From: VAYN01 sp963702075
GTDB lineage: Bacteria > Actinomycetota > Thermoleophilia > Solirubrobacterales > 70-9
Assembly: GCA_963702075.1 (NCBI GenBank)
Contig: OY969703.1
Coordinates: forward strand, 1,550,001 to 1,614,000
Direction: 5' to 3'
DNA: 64,000 bases
Below are positions 26,413 through 35,615 of this stretch, piece after piece. Under the pieces are notes generated by a model that worked only from the letters and a program-made list of their open reading frames with translations, ran no database searches and was not told the origin of the DNA. The position numbers and the translations under genes are program-made. Within the stretch, counting starts at the first letter, position 1. Every line of letters starts with the position of its first letter.

Positions 26413-26483
26413 GGCGCCTTGGCGGAGTGGCTACGCAGCGGCCTGCAAAGCCGTTTACACCAGTTCGATTCTGGTAGGCGCCT
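26413..26483 (+). tRNA. tRNA-Cys(GCA), left boundary of element 2
   Basis: Acceptor GGCGCCT/AGGCGCC, anticodon stem CGGC/GCCG with loop CTGCAAA (anticodon GCA), T-arm CCAGTTCGATTCTGG, discriminator U, no encoded CCA. Positions 26440-26483 are duplicated at 45013-45056. Confidence 0.95.
26440..26483 (+). repeat. attL of element 2 (inside tRNA-Cys)
   Basis: 44-bp sequence from the anticodon stem to the discriminator base of tRNA-Cys, identical to 45013-45056. Confidence 0.92.
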
Positions 26484-26591
26484 CTAGCTCTGGCAAGCGC
26501 AGTTTGGCTTGCTAGAGCGCTTTGCGCGGCCTTTTCAGGCCGCTTCCTCGTCCGGCTGAGTCCGACTGTTGCCGATTATCTGGATGTAAAT

Positions 26592-26951
26592 CTGGCCCAT
26601 GGGTGGCCCACGGGCTCCGCTGGGATTGCACCTCAAACGAGGAGCGTCCGATCTACAAGCGACTATCGGCCCATCGCGAATTCGGACGTCGCCCAATTCC
26701 TTAGAAGCCTGCCGGGTTCGAGCTTAATCCGCAGACCGCCGGGGACGGTCGCGATTCTCGAATCGCGAGTCAAGGAAGCTGGCGGTGACGTTGAGGAGAT
26801 TCGGGCCTGGGTATTGGCAAACGGAGGCTCGGAAGGAATGTCGAGGGTTCGGCCATCCAAATCGCTCCGAGCGGGACGCCTTGGTCGCCGGCGACCTCGT
26901 AGCTCTAGGTATTTCGTCATTCCGATCGACTGCCTTTCCGAGGTCGTCTGA
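26592..26951 (+). CDS. possible small protein without a canonical start
   Basis: An open frame ending at 26951 encodes plausible protein: VAQFLRSLPGSSLIRR, TVAILESRVKEAGGDVEEIR, AWVLANGG, a basic stretch and SSRYFVIPIDCL. No ATG/GTG/TTG precedes this sequence in frame; the start given (CTG) is only a guess. The remainder of the 533-bp gap 26484-27016 shows no other gene; a longer frame on the minus strand here looks like a shadow. It could be a decayed or frameshifted gene next to attL. Confidence 0.3.
   Translation: MAHGWPTGSAGIAPQTRSVRSTSDYRPIANSDVAQFLRSLPGSSLIRRPPGTVAILESRVKEAGGDVEEIRAWVLANGGSEGMSRVRPSKSLRAGRLGRRRPRSSRYFVIPIDCLSEVV
26593..26610 (+). repeat. two TGGCCCA motifs near attL
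   Basis: TGGCCCA at 26593-26599 and 26604-26610 (period 11), about 110 bp inside attL. The same motif recurs near attR, as expected of integrase arm-binding sites. Confidence 0.45.
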
Positions 26952-27016
26952 CCCAGCCTTGGGCCGGCGGTGACGGAGGTGCCAGACCCAAGCTCACCGT
27001 ATGAACTAGGCGAGTC

Positions 27017-27925
27017 TTGAGACCCGAGGACTTCTTCATCGAGGAGCAGGTATCCGATCCCTTCAGAGGTGATGGGGCAGGGATCTTCGGTGACGCTGCG
27101 CCAGGTCTCTTCGGTCCCGCCCCCGCTACTGCACCGAAATTCAATCTCGCCTTGCTTCGCCAGGTTCGGACTGGGCCGGTCAGCTCGGCCGGCGATGTCG
27201 AGATTGCGGTAGCGCTCACGCGGCTTGTTCACGACGACCTAGAAGCGTTCGGGACGGGTGGCGGCGAGGAGCTTTCTGAGACCGAGATGCGGGAGGCTCT
27301 AACTACGCTCCGTGCTTTGCTTATTCGTTTGGGTCTACCTCAGTTTGAGATCCCCTTCCGCGACTATCGGACCTTTAAGACCTATTGGTTGCGGAACGAG
27401 GGCTACAACTCGTGGCAAGCACGCCGAGACATCCTCAACGAGATCTTGGGCCCGATTCACGATTCCCTCGCAGATCGGGAGACGCATGCTCTGTCCGATG
27501 GGCTCGCAGAGGCGGTCAGCCCAAGGGGTCGCACTGGCTGGACGAGAATCGACACCGAGATAGCCGAGTTGCGCCGACACTTTGCCAATGCGAGCACTCC
27601 GCAGGATTACCGCAACGTGGGGAACGATTGTGTGATCGTTCTGGAGGCTCTTAGTAGGGAAATCTACGACGCCGGAAAGCATCTTCGAGGGGGTGAGGAG
27701 GAGCCTCCGATCGGGAACACGAAGGCTCGGCTCGGTCGGATCGCTGAAGATGGAGCGCCAGGAGCAGCAGGCGCCGCCCTCCGGAAACTGGTCAGAGCGA
27801 GTATTGAGTTTGCGCAGGAGGTCAAGCACCGCGATGCAGGGACTCGACGGGATGCTGGTCTAGCGGCCGACTCAGTCATCCTCGTTGCGAATCTCCTGCG
27901 CCGTCTAGGTGCTGACCAGGCCTAA
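27017..27925 (+). CDS. unknown protein with HEPN-like C-terminal helical domain
   Basis: 302-aa protein, TTG start with AGGCGAG just upstream. The middle segment (FRDYRTFKTYWLRNEGYNSW) and the C-terminal region (DYRNVGNDCVIVLEALSREIYDAG ... AQEVKHRDAGTRRDAGLAADS) resemble helical domains I associate with abortive-infection-type or HEPN-like proteins, but no catalytic RxxxxH is clear. I do not claim a family. It lies near the left end of element 2, a usual place for cargo such as defence genes. Confidence 0.55.
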   Translation: MRPEDFFIEEQVSDPFRGDGAGIFGDAAPGLFGPAPATAPKFNLALLRQVRTGPVSSAGDVEIAVALTRLVHDDLEAFGTGGGEELSETEMREALTTLRALLIRLGLPQFEIPFRDYRTFKTYWLRNEGYNSWQARRDILNEILGPIHDSLADRETHALSDGLAEAVSPRGRTGWTRIDTEIAELRRHFANASTPQDYRNVGNDCVIVLEALSREIYDAGKHLRGGEEEPPIGNTKARLGRIAEDGAPGAAGAALRKLVRASIEFAQEVKHRDAGTRRDAGLAADSVILVANLLRRLGADQA

Positions 27926-28000
27926 TCCAGCCGTCTCTCGCAGCCGCTTGGGGCGCTGCTATTTGCGATCTGGGCGGTTGGCGCCCACCGGATCGTGCGG

Positions 28001-28066
28001 GCGGGAAAACTAGTCCCGCAATTGATCGTGAAGAATCCAGTCGGCTTTATGCCGCCGCCAGCATAA
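28001..28066. terminator. two hairpins between convergent genes
   Basis: GCGGGA/TCCCGC (28001-28006, 28014-28019) and TTATGC/GCATAA (28047-28052, 28061-28066) are perfect inverted repeats lying between the ends of the convergent genes at 27017-27925 and 28115-28804. They lack a T-run, so termination is only a guess. Confidence 0.35.
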
Positions 28067-28114
28067 GGCGCCGAATCACTGCCTGGCGTCTAGCCAGGGG
28101 ATGGTCAAGCAACC

Positions 28115-28804
28115 CTAGAGTTTGTCCACATCACGGCCCGTAGAACTCGCGTCCACGATCTCGGCGAGATCCGCCGGTTCGACGTTGGACCAGTACGCCG
28201 AGGCCTCGCGGCGGAAGTGCGAGCCGGGGATCGAGAGGGTGCAGATCGCCCGCCTCTGCCCGAACAAACGGTGTCCCGTCCTGTAGATCGCGTGCATCGG
28301 AACACTGACCTGTTCGAGCTTTGCGACCATCTCGGCGAGGGGCCTCAGGTCGGGCGGCTCGATGCTCGTCGTGTGACGCGCGGTCCTCACGTCGCCGGCG
28401 AGGCCGAAGTTGACCTCCAGCGAGCGCACGTCCCCCGGCTCGATCGTCTTCGGCCACATCAGCGGCTCTCCGTCGAGCCTCACCATTGGGAAGTCGGAGG
28501 TCGGTTCACACTGCTGCACGCCGATGGCGAACCGCAGCGCCGCGTCAGGCTTGACGGAGGGGATGCCGAACTCGACGCGCTGGAGCAATCCCGCTCGCGC
28601 CCCCAGGTTGGTGAGGGCTACCAGCGCTCGAAGCTCGGTCATGGCCGGCACCCCGTTCACCCCGCCGGCACCGATCTCGGTGTGCTCGCTCAGGAAGGTG
28701 AGGCCAAGCCGGGCGGGTCTCAGGACGGTCAGCCAGAGCGAGACTCCGGAGATGACCAAGGCCGTGAGGGCGACAGTGATTGAGACGATTTCCGCTGCTG
28801 ACAC
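28115..28804 (-). CDS. membrane-anchored protein with Ig-like/beta-sandwich domain, unknown
   Basis: 229-aa protein. One N-terminal transmembrane helix (about residues 5-27, VSITVALTALVISGVSLWLTV) is followed by a beta-rich region (ELRALVALTNLGARAGLLQRVEFG; MWPKTIEPGDVRSLEVNFG) that looks like an Ig-type domain facing the cytoplasm or exterior. The gene at 44282-44920 at the other end of the element has the same general plan. The function is unknown. Confidence 0.6.
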   Translation of the reverse strand: MSAAEIVSITVALTALVISGVSLWLTVLRPARLGLTFLSEHTEIGAGGVNGVPAMTELRALVALTNLGARAGLLQRVEFGIPSVKPDAALRFAIGVQQCEPTSDFPMVRLDGEPLMWPKTIEPGDVRSLEVNFGLAGDVRTARHTTSIEPPDLRPLAEMVAKLEQVSVPMHAIYRTGHRLFGQRRAICTLSIPGSHFRREASAYWSNVEPADLAEIVDASSTGRDVDKL

Positions 28805-28950
28805 CGCGTGAGCCTATCCGTCCTTCGGCACCGGGACTTGCCCACCAATCCGGTCCAGCCGGCCAGCACACCTAGCTGCATTGTGCCCGTGAATCGCTTC
28901 TGGGGTTACTACAGGGAGGAGAGGACTGCGAGTCTGTAGATGGTGAGCGA

Positions 28951-29037
28951 GATTCCGCTTGCTGATGCGGAATCCAGTCCGGTTATCTCCGGTTGATTCC
29001 GGTGGTTTCAGTGGCGCACTGGCGCATCACTGGCGCA
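28951..29037. repeat. cluster of hairpin and iterated repeats (candidate oriT/ori or integrase arm region)
   Basis: Within 87 bp: a perfect hairpin GATTCCGC/GCGGAATC (28951-28958, 28967-28974), three TCCGGT(T) repeats at exact 10-bp period (28978, 28988, 28998), and three TGGCGCA repeats (29012, 29020, 29031). The gap between genes at 28805-29083 contains no coding sequence. Helical-phase iterons beside a hairpin are typical of plasmid origins and relaxase sites; TGGCGCA resembles the TGGCCCA motifs at both element ends. Confidence 0.55.
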
Positions 29038-29083
29038 TTCTTCTTGAGGCGCCGAAAGCTCCTTCTAGCTTGTCACGTGCCAG

Positions 29084-29650
29084 CTAGCATTCCTCGGGGG
29101 GAGCTTCATAGACCGCGTGTCCTGCTGTGTTGAAGCCCGTAACCGATCCGAGGCAATAGGGGCCCTTGACCGCGAAGGTTCGGAAGCGAAACGGCCTGAC
29201 CGCCGCATTCCGCTTTTGGCGTTCATTGATTAGGTGCAGGTTGACCCTGCGCGTTCCGGCTTCCCCCAATTCCATCACCACTGAGCTGACTCGCCGCTCA
29301 AAAGCTAATGCGAAAATCGTTACTTCCCGGTCCCCGCTTCCAAACGAATAGGTCAAAATGTCTGGAGGCCCCCCCCGCGGGATGGCTCCACATACCGTGT
29401 CGTCGCTCTCAGTGAGTCCCAGCGCGGACTTGAAGTAGATGACCACGACGATGCATGGCCGCCTTCCCCCTTCTTTTCCATTGCCGCGCCGCACCAGCAT
29501 TCCCCAGCGATATCCGGGCAAGGCCGCCTTGTCGAGAAGGATCATCCCCGGCCGCGGCCGATCACCGCTTGCCGATGATGCCAAGACCAGCACAGCAAGC
29601 GTCGAGCCGACGGCCAAAACTGCAAATCTGGTCAACCGAGTCATGCGCAA
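29084..29650 (-). CDS. small secreted protein of unknown function
   Basis: 188-aa protein with a good signal peptide (MRMTRLTRFAVLAVGSTLAVLVLASSASG), cleavage near residue 29. The mature part has four Cys (PCIVVV, TVCGAI, YCLGSV, final EEC), so disulfides are likely. It lies 37 bp downstream of the giant NHL-repeat gene on the same strand and may be its partner, for example an immunity or chaperone-like protein. I see no known family. Confidence 0.6.
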   Translation of the reverse strand: MRMTRLTRFAVLAVGSTLAVLVLASSASGDRPRPGMILLDKAALPGYRWGMLVRRGNGKEGGRRPCIVVVIYFKSALGLTESDDTVCGAIPRGGPPDILTYSFGSGDREVTIFALAFERRVSSVVMELGEAGTRRVNLHLINERQKRNAAVRPFRFRTFAVKGPYCLGSVTGFNTAGHAVYEAPPEEC

Positions 29651-29687
29651 CAGCTTACAGGTCGTCTGAGATGGGCGATGGGCCTTC

Positions 29688-32600
29688 TCAACTGCAATCG
29701 ATGCAGTCCGTCACGTGCTTGGCATAGTGCCCATCCGCCCACAGGTAGTAGGCCATAGGTGGCATGTGGTGCCATACCCATGGGTTGGGGGTGCCATTAC
29801 AGTTGTCGCCACAACTTGAACGTTCTTCCGCGTCAGCATGCAACACAGGGGTTATGTGCTCACCCCAGGTGGCGTACTTTGGCTGGTTATCTTTGGTGGT
29901 CCCCCACCACACACAGTCGATCACGTTGCCTCTGCGGAAGGTACCTCCTGGCTCTTCTTTTTGTGCACCGAATCCTCCCGCAAGACACCCGATCCCGGTA
30001 TGTTGGTCACCTTCATGCCACACGGAATAATCACTGTGCAGGGGTCCCTTTTGCTGAATGAACTTGCCATGCATGGCCTCGAAGAACACTACTTCGACGC
30101 CAGGATCTCCAGCCCAAGGGTTTCCGCAATCCTTTTCCCATTCACCGCTACCGTCAGGTACAGACCTGAGTGGAATGCCGCCTGGCGCGAAATGGATGCT
30201 GTGACTACACATCACCCAAATGAAGTGGCGTTTTGGACCATGCCCGTAAACCGAGCTTGCCGTGGCCTCGGGGTCTTCAGAGGGAGTTACGGCTTCGGGA
30301 GGCGAGACGTAGCCCCACCCGCCCCAGATTTCTTCTTCCTGTTCGGTGGGCGGCAGTTTTTCGGTGTATACCTGGAAACCGCCCTCCCAGCCCACACCCT
30401 GGATTATTGGATACGTATACGGGGCGCCGCCAGTCGCCGGGTTCCCGGCCCGATGGTGAACCGTCAACGTGAGGACATTGCCCGATACGGAGAGGGTCGT
30501 CGGAACAGCGGTCCCTATAGCGTCATGCGCCGCTTCAGCCACAATTGCAAAGTTCTCGCGTTCGTCAGTGAATACTCCAGCAAGCTGTTCGTTGACAAGT
30601 TTCAGCGTCTGGTCAGATGACATGTTGACAGTCCATGAATAGGTTTCTGGAGAGCTTGCATCACGAATATTCTGAAAAGTCATCGACCCATCGAAGATTG
30701 GTCTGATGACCGTATCCAGGTTGGTTGCCGCGGTCGGCGCAACTGCCGCTTGGCCGTTGGCGGAAAGTTCGATTTTCTGCTGACCACCAGAAGGTACGAC
30801 TGGTTGAACTGAGACTTGCCCATCAGCCGTATCGATGACAAACCCCCGTGAGGCATTTTCCGTCAAGGTAGTAGTGACAGGGGTGCCGTGGCTTTCGATG
30901 ACGCCAGCCGAATCTGAGAGCGTGGGATCTCCGCCCCAGACTTCGCCAGCAGGCGCGCCCGTGGAGGCGTCGGTGCTCAAGATTTCCGATTGGGAGGTGC
31001 TTTCGACCGCTTCCAACGTGTCTTCAGCCTCCGACGCTGAGATAGCCCCGGATGGATCGACGTTGATCGTCCAGGTTTTTTTTGCCACGTTCCCGGCAAT
31101 GTCGGTGGCCACCAGTTCCGCGGAATGGGCGCCTCCGGTGTAATTCAGTACGTTGATTTCGCCAGTGAGGGTCTTCGCGCAGCTGCCGCCGGGGCAGGTG
31201 CCGTAGGCCTGTTTGACGATAACTCCGTCGATCTTGAACTGAAAGCTGGCAACACCGGAGGCATTCACGTCCGTGGCTTCGGTGGTGTAGGCGTAGGTTT
31301 TCTGTACCAACCAGTTCTGCGGCTGGGTGAAGAAGGCTTCACCGCCCGTGCTGATTTTCGGAGGCGTCACGTCTTTGTTGATCGTGATCGAGAGTTCTTT
31401 AGTCGTTACGTGGCCGGCCCCGTCGGTAGCGGAGATCTGGACTTTGTGGGAGCCGAGGTATTCGCTCGACTGCATCGTCCATTCCCGGGTCACCGCGCAG
31501 CCTTCGGTCGCGCAGGCGGCGTTGTAGGAGTCGACGAGGTTGCCGTCGACCTTGATCGTCGTCGCCACCACGCCCGATTTCCATTCCGCTGCCGATCCGG
31601 TATCGGTCGCGGTCTCTTTGAGCTTGTAGGTGGTCCTAGTCGTGCCGACCGTCGCCTGTTCGGTCATCGAGCCTGAGAGTGCGACCCCGGGGGCGACAAG
31701 GTCGCCGTGGGTTTCGATGTTGAGGGTCTTAGTCGTGGGCAGACCGACGCCATCGGTGGCTATGACTTTGATTTCGTGGGCACCTGCGCTGTAGTTGTTG
31801 GCGTTGAGCGTCCACGAGCCGCTGATGGCGCAGTTTTTCGAGCTGCAACCCGGCGCCGTGGATTTGGCAACAGCGCCGTCTACCTTCACTTCCAGTTTCG
31901 TCACGCCCGACTGCGGGTCTTGGTCGGCATGCGCCCACCGGGCTACACGATGGTTGCCAGCATCGGCGATCACGATCATGTTCCCCGGAGCGACGGCGAC
32001 TGCACGCGGTTCTTTGAACTGGTAGCCCGCCGCACCTTCAGAGCCGAACTGGCGCAGAAAGCTCCCGTCGGGCTTAAACTCCTGAACACGGTTGTTGAGA
32101 TCGTCGGTGACGAAGATGTTCCCCGACTTTGCGATTGCAATGTCGTAGGGCGAGCGGAACTGGCCGGCCGCGGTTCCCGTACTCCCGAAAGTAAACGCAT
32201 TCCTGAGCTTCCCATTTCTGACTTCCGCCTCGACCACTTGGTCGGTTCCCTGGAAAGCGATCCAGGGATGCCCGAAGGCGTCCACGTCGATCCCGTAGGG
32301 GACTCCGGAGTTGACGTTCGTGCTAGTTTCGCTCAGTTCTACGGCGCCGCTCTGAGAGAACTTGAAGACCTTCTTCGCCGCGTTGTCGGTCACCCAAAGG
32401 AAGCCTTCCGGATCAAAGGCGATTCCCCACGGTTCGATGAAGGAGGCGTTAGTGATCTTGGAGACGAAGACGCCTGCCGGGGTAAACTGCTGAAGCCGTT
32501 TGCTGCCGGCTTCAGCTACCCAGATGTTGCCGTTCGGCGCGATCGCGATCCCGCGCGGGCTGCTGATCTGGCCGTCGGCGGTTCCGGAGGGAAGTTCGCG

Positions 32601-34736
32601 GAGCACTTTTCCGCTCGGGTCGTACTCGAGGACGCGGTTGTTGACCTTATCGGTGACCCAGACGTTGCCTGCGGCATCGACCGCCGTACCCTGGGGACGT
32701 TCAAGGAGGCCGGCGCTGGTGCCTTGGCTTCCGAAGGGCGTCTGCCCTGCCGCTGCCGAGTCGTCGCCATCGGTGGCGTTGTAGTTGAGGGTGTATTCGT
32801 GGAGTTTCGTGCCGACGCTGGCCTGTTCGGTGAGATTGCCCGACAAGGCCAGCTGCGGCGCGGTGTGATCAACTTTGATGCGGAAGGTACTAGAGGTTGC
32901 CTGAACCACGGGATCGGTTGCGGTTACCGTAGGCCAGTCTTCACCCTGCGGCATCAGCTGAGGATCGTAGGGAATTACCTTCGTTGATTGGTTACTAGCC
33001 CTTGGACACGGGCTACCTGCCGTTCCCACGCAACCCATAGAGACACGATTTACGCCCGTTCCCCCCGCCTGAGCTGGGTAGCTGAAATCCAACCGGTAGA
33101 GCCCTAGACCCTTATCAGTCGCTTCATATGAGATGCCCGGTGCGGCCTGGGCATTCACCCATTGCGTGATGTTTGGCAGCGCCCCAATAGTTGGAGCCTG
33201 AAGATCCGTCACTTCAACCGATGCCTGCTGGACGTTCACATATCGCCAAGGCCCATTCCAAGAGTCGAAAGTGGCAATCGCAAAGCCGCCATGCTTGACA
33301 CTTTGATTTTCGTTTGGGTTAAACATATGGAAGACATGACTTCCATCCGTCCATTGGCCTTCGTAGCCGAATCGCGTCAACGTCCAAACGAATTGCTGAC
33401 CATTTTCGTCCCAGAGGCCTAGCTGCATAAAGGGATAGGCTGGTCGGGACCCAGCAGAGATACCGCTCTCTTCCGGCTCCATATAGGTAAGGTTCCAGAG
33501 ATCCATCGACCTGATGTAGGTCGTCGGTGCAGGAAGGTTTGCTTGGAGATCGGTCCAGTAGCGCGGCACGTAGTAGTTGAACGTCGCCTGATTACCTGGC
33601 GACGTTGCCGCCCCACCAAAAGCCTGGACCGTCATACCGTAATTGGGATAGGACCCCCAGCCGTAGCCAAAACCCTGGTTGGATGCACCGCTCCAGTCTT
33701 TCCCCAAAGTTCCCGGTGAACTCTGACCGTTGAAGTTGTAGCTCTCGAAGATGGGGTCGAGGAGGAGCGGGTAGCTGGCGTCGGCGGCGGGGTCCACCGA
33801 GACGGTGATCGAGTTTCCCCTGACTTCAAGACTAGTCGGCACCTGGGTGCCGGCGGCATCCATGGCCCAGGGGGCAGGGACCGAGAGTACGGTTTCGCCG
33901 CTTTCGTCGACCACCTTTGCGCCACCTTGGTCGGTAGCGGAAAGGGTGGCGCCTGGCGGAATGGTGAGGTCGTAGGACTCTTGCCTGGGTGCTTCGGCCG
34001 ACCGAATCTGGGCATAGGTCTCCACCCCGGTGGGGACGGCCGTAATCGCTACGTCCGTTTCAGGACGCACGTTCGGGTAGAAGGAGCTGGCTTCCCCCAC
34101 CTCAGTGCCGGTCCTTTCGCCACCTTCCGTTGCGAGCTTAATGTTGACCCCGATGCCCGGCAGGGAGATCCCATCGGCTAGTTCGGAAGGAATGCGCACC
34201 TCTACCAGCGGGTTTTCCGGCTGTAGGTAGCCGTCCGAATGTTCGAGGTCGAGATCAACGATTTCCTTTTCCCCCGCCTGGTTTTCGGCGCGAAGCGGAA
34301 GGGTCGAGGCTAGAAGTCCTGCCGGCGCCCCAGCATCTTGGGACTCCACCAGGGCAACGTGATCGGAGCGGAAAGCTTCAACTTCGAGTTCATCAAAGAA
34401 GTCCGCCGGCACTTCCAGTTCTTCCCCAAACACTTCTTGCAGCAGTTCTTCTGCCTGGCCTCGGTCAAGGTTTTCCGTTGGGAGAACTTCGGCGGCCGTG
34501 GGATTGGTCTCTGCCTGGAACGGTTCTCCGCTTTCTTCCGGCGACAATGGAAGCTGGGTTGACGGTTCCTCGGCCGGTTCGTCGGCGGCGGCAATTCCCA
34601 CAGTCAAGCCCAGAATCAAAGTGAGGATCAGGATCGCTACGGCGAGACCTAGGACCACCGGTCGCTCGGAACCGGAGGTCAGCCTAGAAGGCTTGACGCG
34701 AGCAGCAAGACTCGACAGCTTGACCTTAGATGGCAC
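29688..34736 (-). CDS. giant secreted NHL-repeat / Ig-like protein
   Basis: 1682-aa exported protein. Residues 27-50 form a long hydrophobic signal after a basic 26-residue leader. An acidic, Glu-rich pro-region (51-150) follows, then an all-beta section, six or so NHL beta-propeller blades (about 670-935; repeats of the type SPRGIAIAPNGNIWVAEAG), and three Ig-like units each with an LSGSMTEQATVGT-type start and a C...C pair. The C-terminal 240 residues form a Trp/Cys/His-rich domain (CSHSIHFAPGG, CNGTPNPWVWHHM, CIDCS) not recognised. The build resembles RHS/NHL polymorphic secreted proteins, with the RHS core missing and a variable tail at the toxin position; toxicity is speculation. Confidence 0.75.
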   Translation of the reverse strand: MPSKVKLSSLAARVKPSRLTSGSERPVVLGLAVAILILTLILGLTVGIAAADEPAEEPSTQLPLSPEESGEPFQAETNPTAAEVLPTENLDRGQAEELLQEVFGEELEVPADFFDELEVEAFRSDHVALVESQDAGAPAGLLASTLPLRAENQAGEKEIVDLDLEHSDGYLQPENPLVEVRIPSELADGISLPGIGVNIKLATEGGERTGTEVGEASSFYPNVRPETDVAITAVPTGVETYAQIRSAEAPRQESYDLTIPPGATLSATDQGGAKVVDESGETVLSVPAPWAMDAAGTQVPTSLEVRGNSITVSVDPAADASYPLLLDPIFESYNFNGQSSPGTLGKDWSGASNQGFGYGWGSYPNYGMTVQAFGGAATSPGNQATFNYYVPRYWTDLQANLPAPTTYIRSMDLWNLTYMEPEESGISAGSRPAYPFMQLGLWDENGQQFVWTLTRFGYEGQWTDGSHVFHMFNPNENQSVKHGGFAIATFDSWNGPWRYVNVQQASVEVTDLQAPTIGALPNITQWVNAQAAPGISYEATDKGLGLYRLDFSYPAQAGGTGVNRVSMGCVGTAGSPCPRASNQSTKVIPYDPQLMPQGEDWPTVTATDPVVQATSSTFRIKVDHTAPQLALSGNLTEQASVGTKLHEYTLNYNATDGDDSAAAGQTPFGSQGTSAGLLERPQGTAVDAAGNVWVTDKVNNRVLEYDPSGKVLRELPSGTADGQISSPRGIAIAPNGNIWVAEAGSKRLQQFTPAGVFVSKITNASFIEPWGIAFDPEGFLWVTDNAAKKVFKFSQSGAVELSETSTNVNSGVPYGIDVDAFGHPWIAFQGTDQVVEAEVRNGKLRNAFTFGSTGTAAGQFRSPYDIAIAKSGNIFVTDDLNNRVQEFKPDGSFLRQFGSEGAAGYQFKEPRAVAVAPGNMIVIADAGNHRVARWAHADQDPQSGVTKLEVKVDGAVAKSTAPGCSSKNCAISGSWTLNANNYSAGAHEIKVIATDGVGLPTTKTLNIETHGDLVAPGVALSGSMTEQATVGTTRTTYKLKETATDTGSAAEWKSGVVATTIKVDGNLVDSYNAACATEGCAVTREWTMQSSEYLGSHKVQISATDGAGHVTTKELSITINKDVTPPKISTGGEAFFTQPQNWLVQKTYAYTTEATDVNASGVASFQFKIDGVIVKQAYGTCPGGSCAKTLTGEINVLNYTGGAHSAELVATDIAGNVAKKTWTINVDPSGAISASEAEDTLEAVESTSQSEILSTDASTGAPAGEVWGGDPTLSDSAGVIESHGTPVTTTLTENASRGFVIDTADGQVSVQPVVPSGGQQKIELSANGQAAVAPTAATNLDTVIRPIFDGSMTFQNIRDASSPETYSWTVNMSSDQTLKLVNEQLAGVFTDERENFAIVAEAAHDAIGTAVPTTLSVSGNVLTLTVHHRAGNPATGGAPYTYPIIQGVGWEGGFQVYTEKLPPTEQEEEIWGGWGYVSPPEAVTPSEDPEATASSVYGHGPKRHFIWVMCSHSIHFAPGGIPLRSVPDGSGEWEKDCGNPWAGDPGVEVVFFEAMHGKFIQQKGPLHSDYSVWHEGDQHTGIGCLAGGFGAQKEEPGGTFRRGNVIDCVWWGTTKDNQPKYATWGEHITPVLHADAEERSSCGDNCNGTPNPWVWHHMPPMAYYLWADGHYAKHVTDCIDCS

Positions 34737-34939
34737 AACAGATCCTTTCGTGGATTCCCCAATTTGAGTCGGAAGCCGCGATACCGAGCGCGTACCGAAT
34801 CGTCAACGGCGAGCACCGTATACGACTTGCCGACTACTCGGGTACCAAAAATTATGACTTAATTTTGCCCGGTGGTCGTTTCATCCGGGCTAGCTAAACA
34901 TGACAGTGTGACCAACTAGGTCAACCAGTGCCGGTGTTT

Positions 34940-35323
34940 TCACCGGAAGAAATAGAACCTCTCTCGGGCTCCGCGCGCGTCACGTATATCGGTGACCTCG
35001 ATTGCCTCCAACCGCACTAGTCCCTTCAAGTGGTGCAGGACGGAATCGAGGTTGTAGTCGCCATGTCCGAAGAGCCTTGCCAGCTCAGTGGCCGAAAGTG
35101 GCGCTTGTAGCCACAGCAACGCTTCCACGATTGCCACCTTCACAGGATGAACGGTGCCGGCTACCAGCGATTCCCAGCGGAAGTCCTTTATCCCCCGCTG
35201 CGGATCGTCAAGGTCGGGACGCTCCTTGGGAAGTAGGGTGTCGAGCTCAGCGGGCACTGGCTTTGGGAGTCCGGGTCGGCTTCCTCGGGCCACGCAAGAA
35301 GGCGGACCTGAAGGACGCCGCAA
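34940..35323 (-). CDS. winged-helix (ArsR-like) regulator
   Basis: 127-aa protein whose second half is a winged helix: TVHPVKVAIVEALLWLQAPLSATELARLF, then YNLDSVLHHLKGLVRLEAIE. The start TTG at 35323 is tentative. It sits between the XRE gene (27 bp away) and the giant secreted protein (203 bp downstream, where its promoter should be), so it probably controls that gene. Confidence 0.65.
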   Translation of the reverse strand: MRRPSGPPSCVARGSRPGLPKPVPAELDTLLPKERPDLDDPQRGIKDFRWESLVAGTVHPVKVAIVEALLWLQAPLSATELARLFGHGDYNLDSVLHHLKGLVRLEAIEVTDIRDARGARERFYFFR

Positions 35324-35350
35324 ACGACCAGTCAGCGACCACGACGCCCT

Positions 35351-35614
35351 TCACGCCCGTCTGCTTTCCGCCATCTCGGCCTCAAGCGCTTCCGCTCTGG
35401 CGAGGAGTTCGGGTAGCTCGATCCCCAGCGCGGGCGCGATGCGCCGCAGCGTCCCCCAGCGCGGTTCGGTCTTCCCCTGTTCGAGGGTGGCCAGCGTCTC
35501 CTCCCCGATCTCCGCGTCGAACGCGAGACCGGCCGGACCTTGGCCGCGCTCGATCCGCAGACGTTTGATCGTCTCGCCCAGCGCGCTCAAGCCGGCTACC
35601 CTGTTGTCGTCCAC
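35351..35614 (-). CDS. XRE-family helix-turn-helix regulator
   Basis: 87-aa protein with a single HTH_XRE domain (LGETIKRLRIERGQGPAGLAFDAEIGEETLATLEQGKTEPRW, described by its ends) and a short charged tail. The start is GTG, one base after the TGA of the upstream winged-helix gene, so the two are co-translated. Confidence 0.75.
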   Translation of the reverse strand: MDDNRVAGLSALGETIKRLRIERGQGPAGLAFDAEIGEETLATLEQGKTEPRWGTLRRIAPALGIELPELLARAEALEAEMAESRRA

Positions 35615-35615
35615 G

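Noticed and set aside
26663..27232. 189-codon minus-strand frame near attL
   Set aside because: It runs antisense into the start of the 27017 gene and its translation shows no protein-like pattern; the plus-strand frame looks better.
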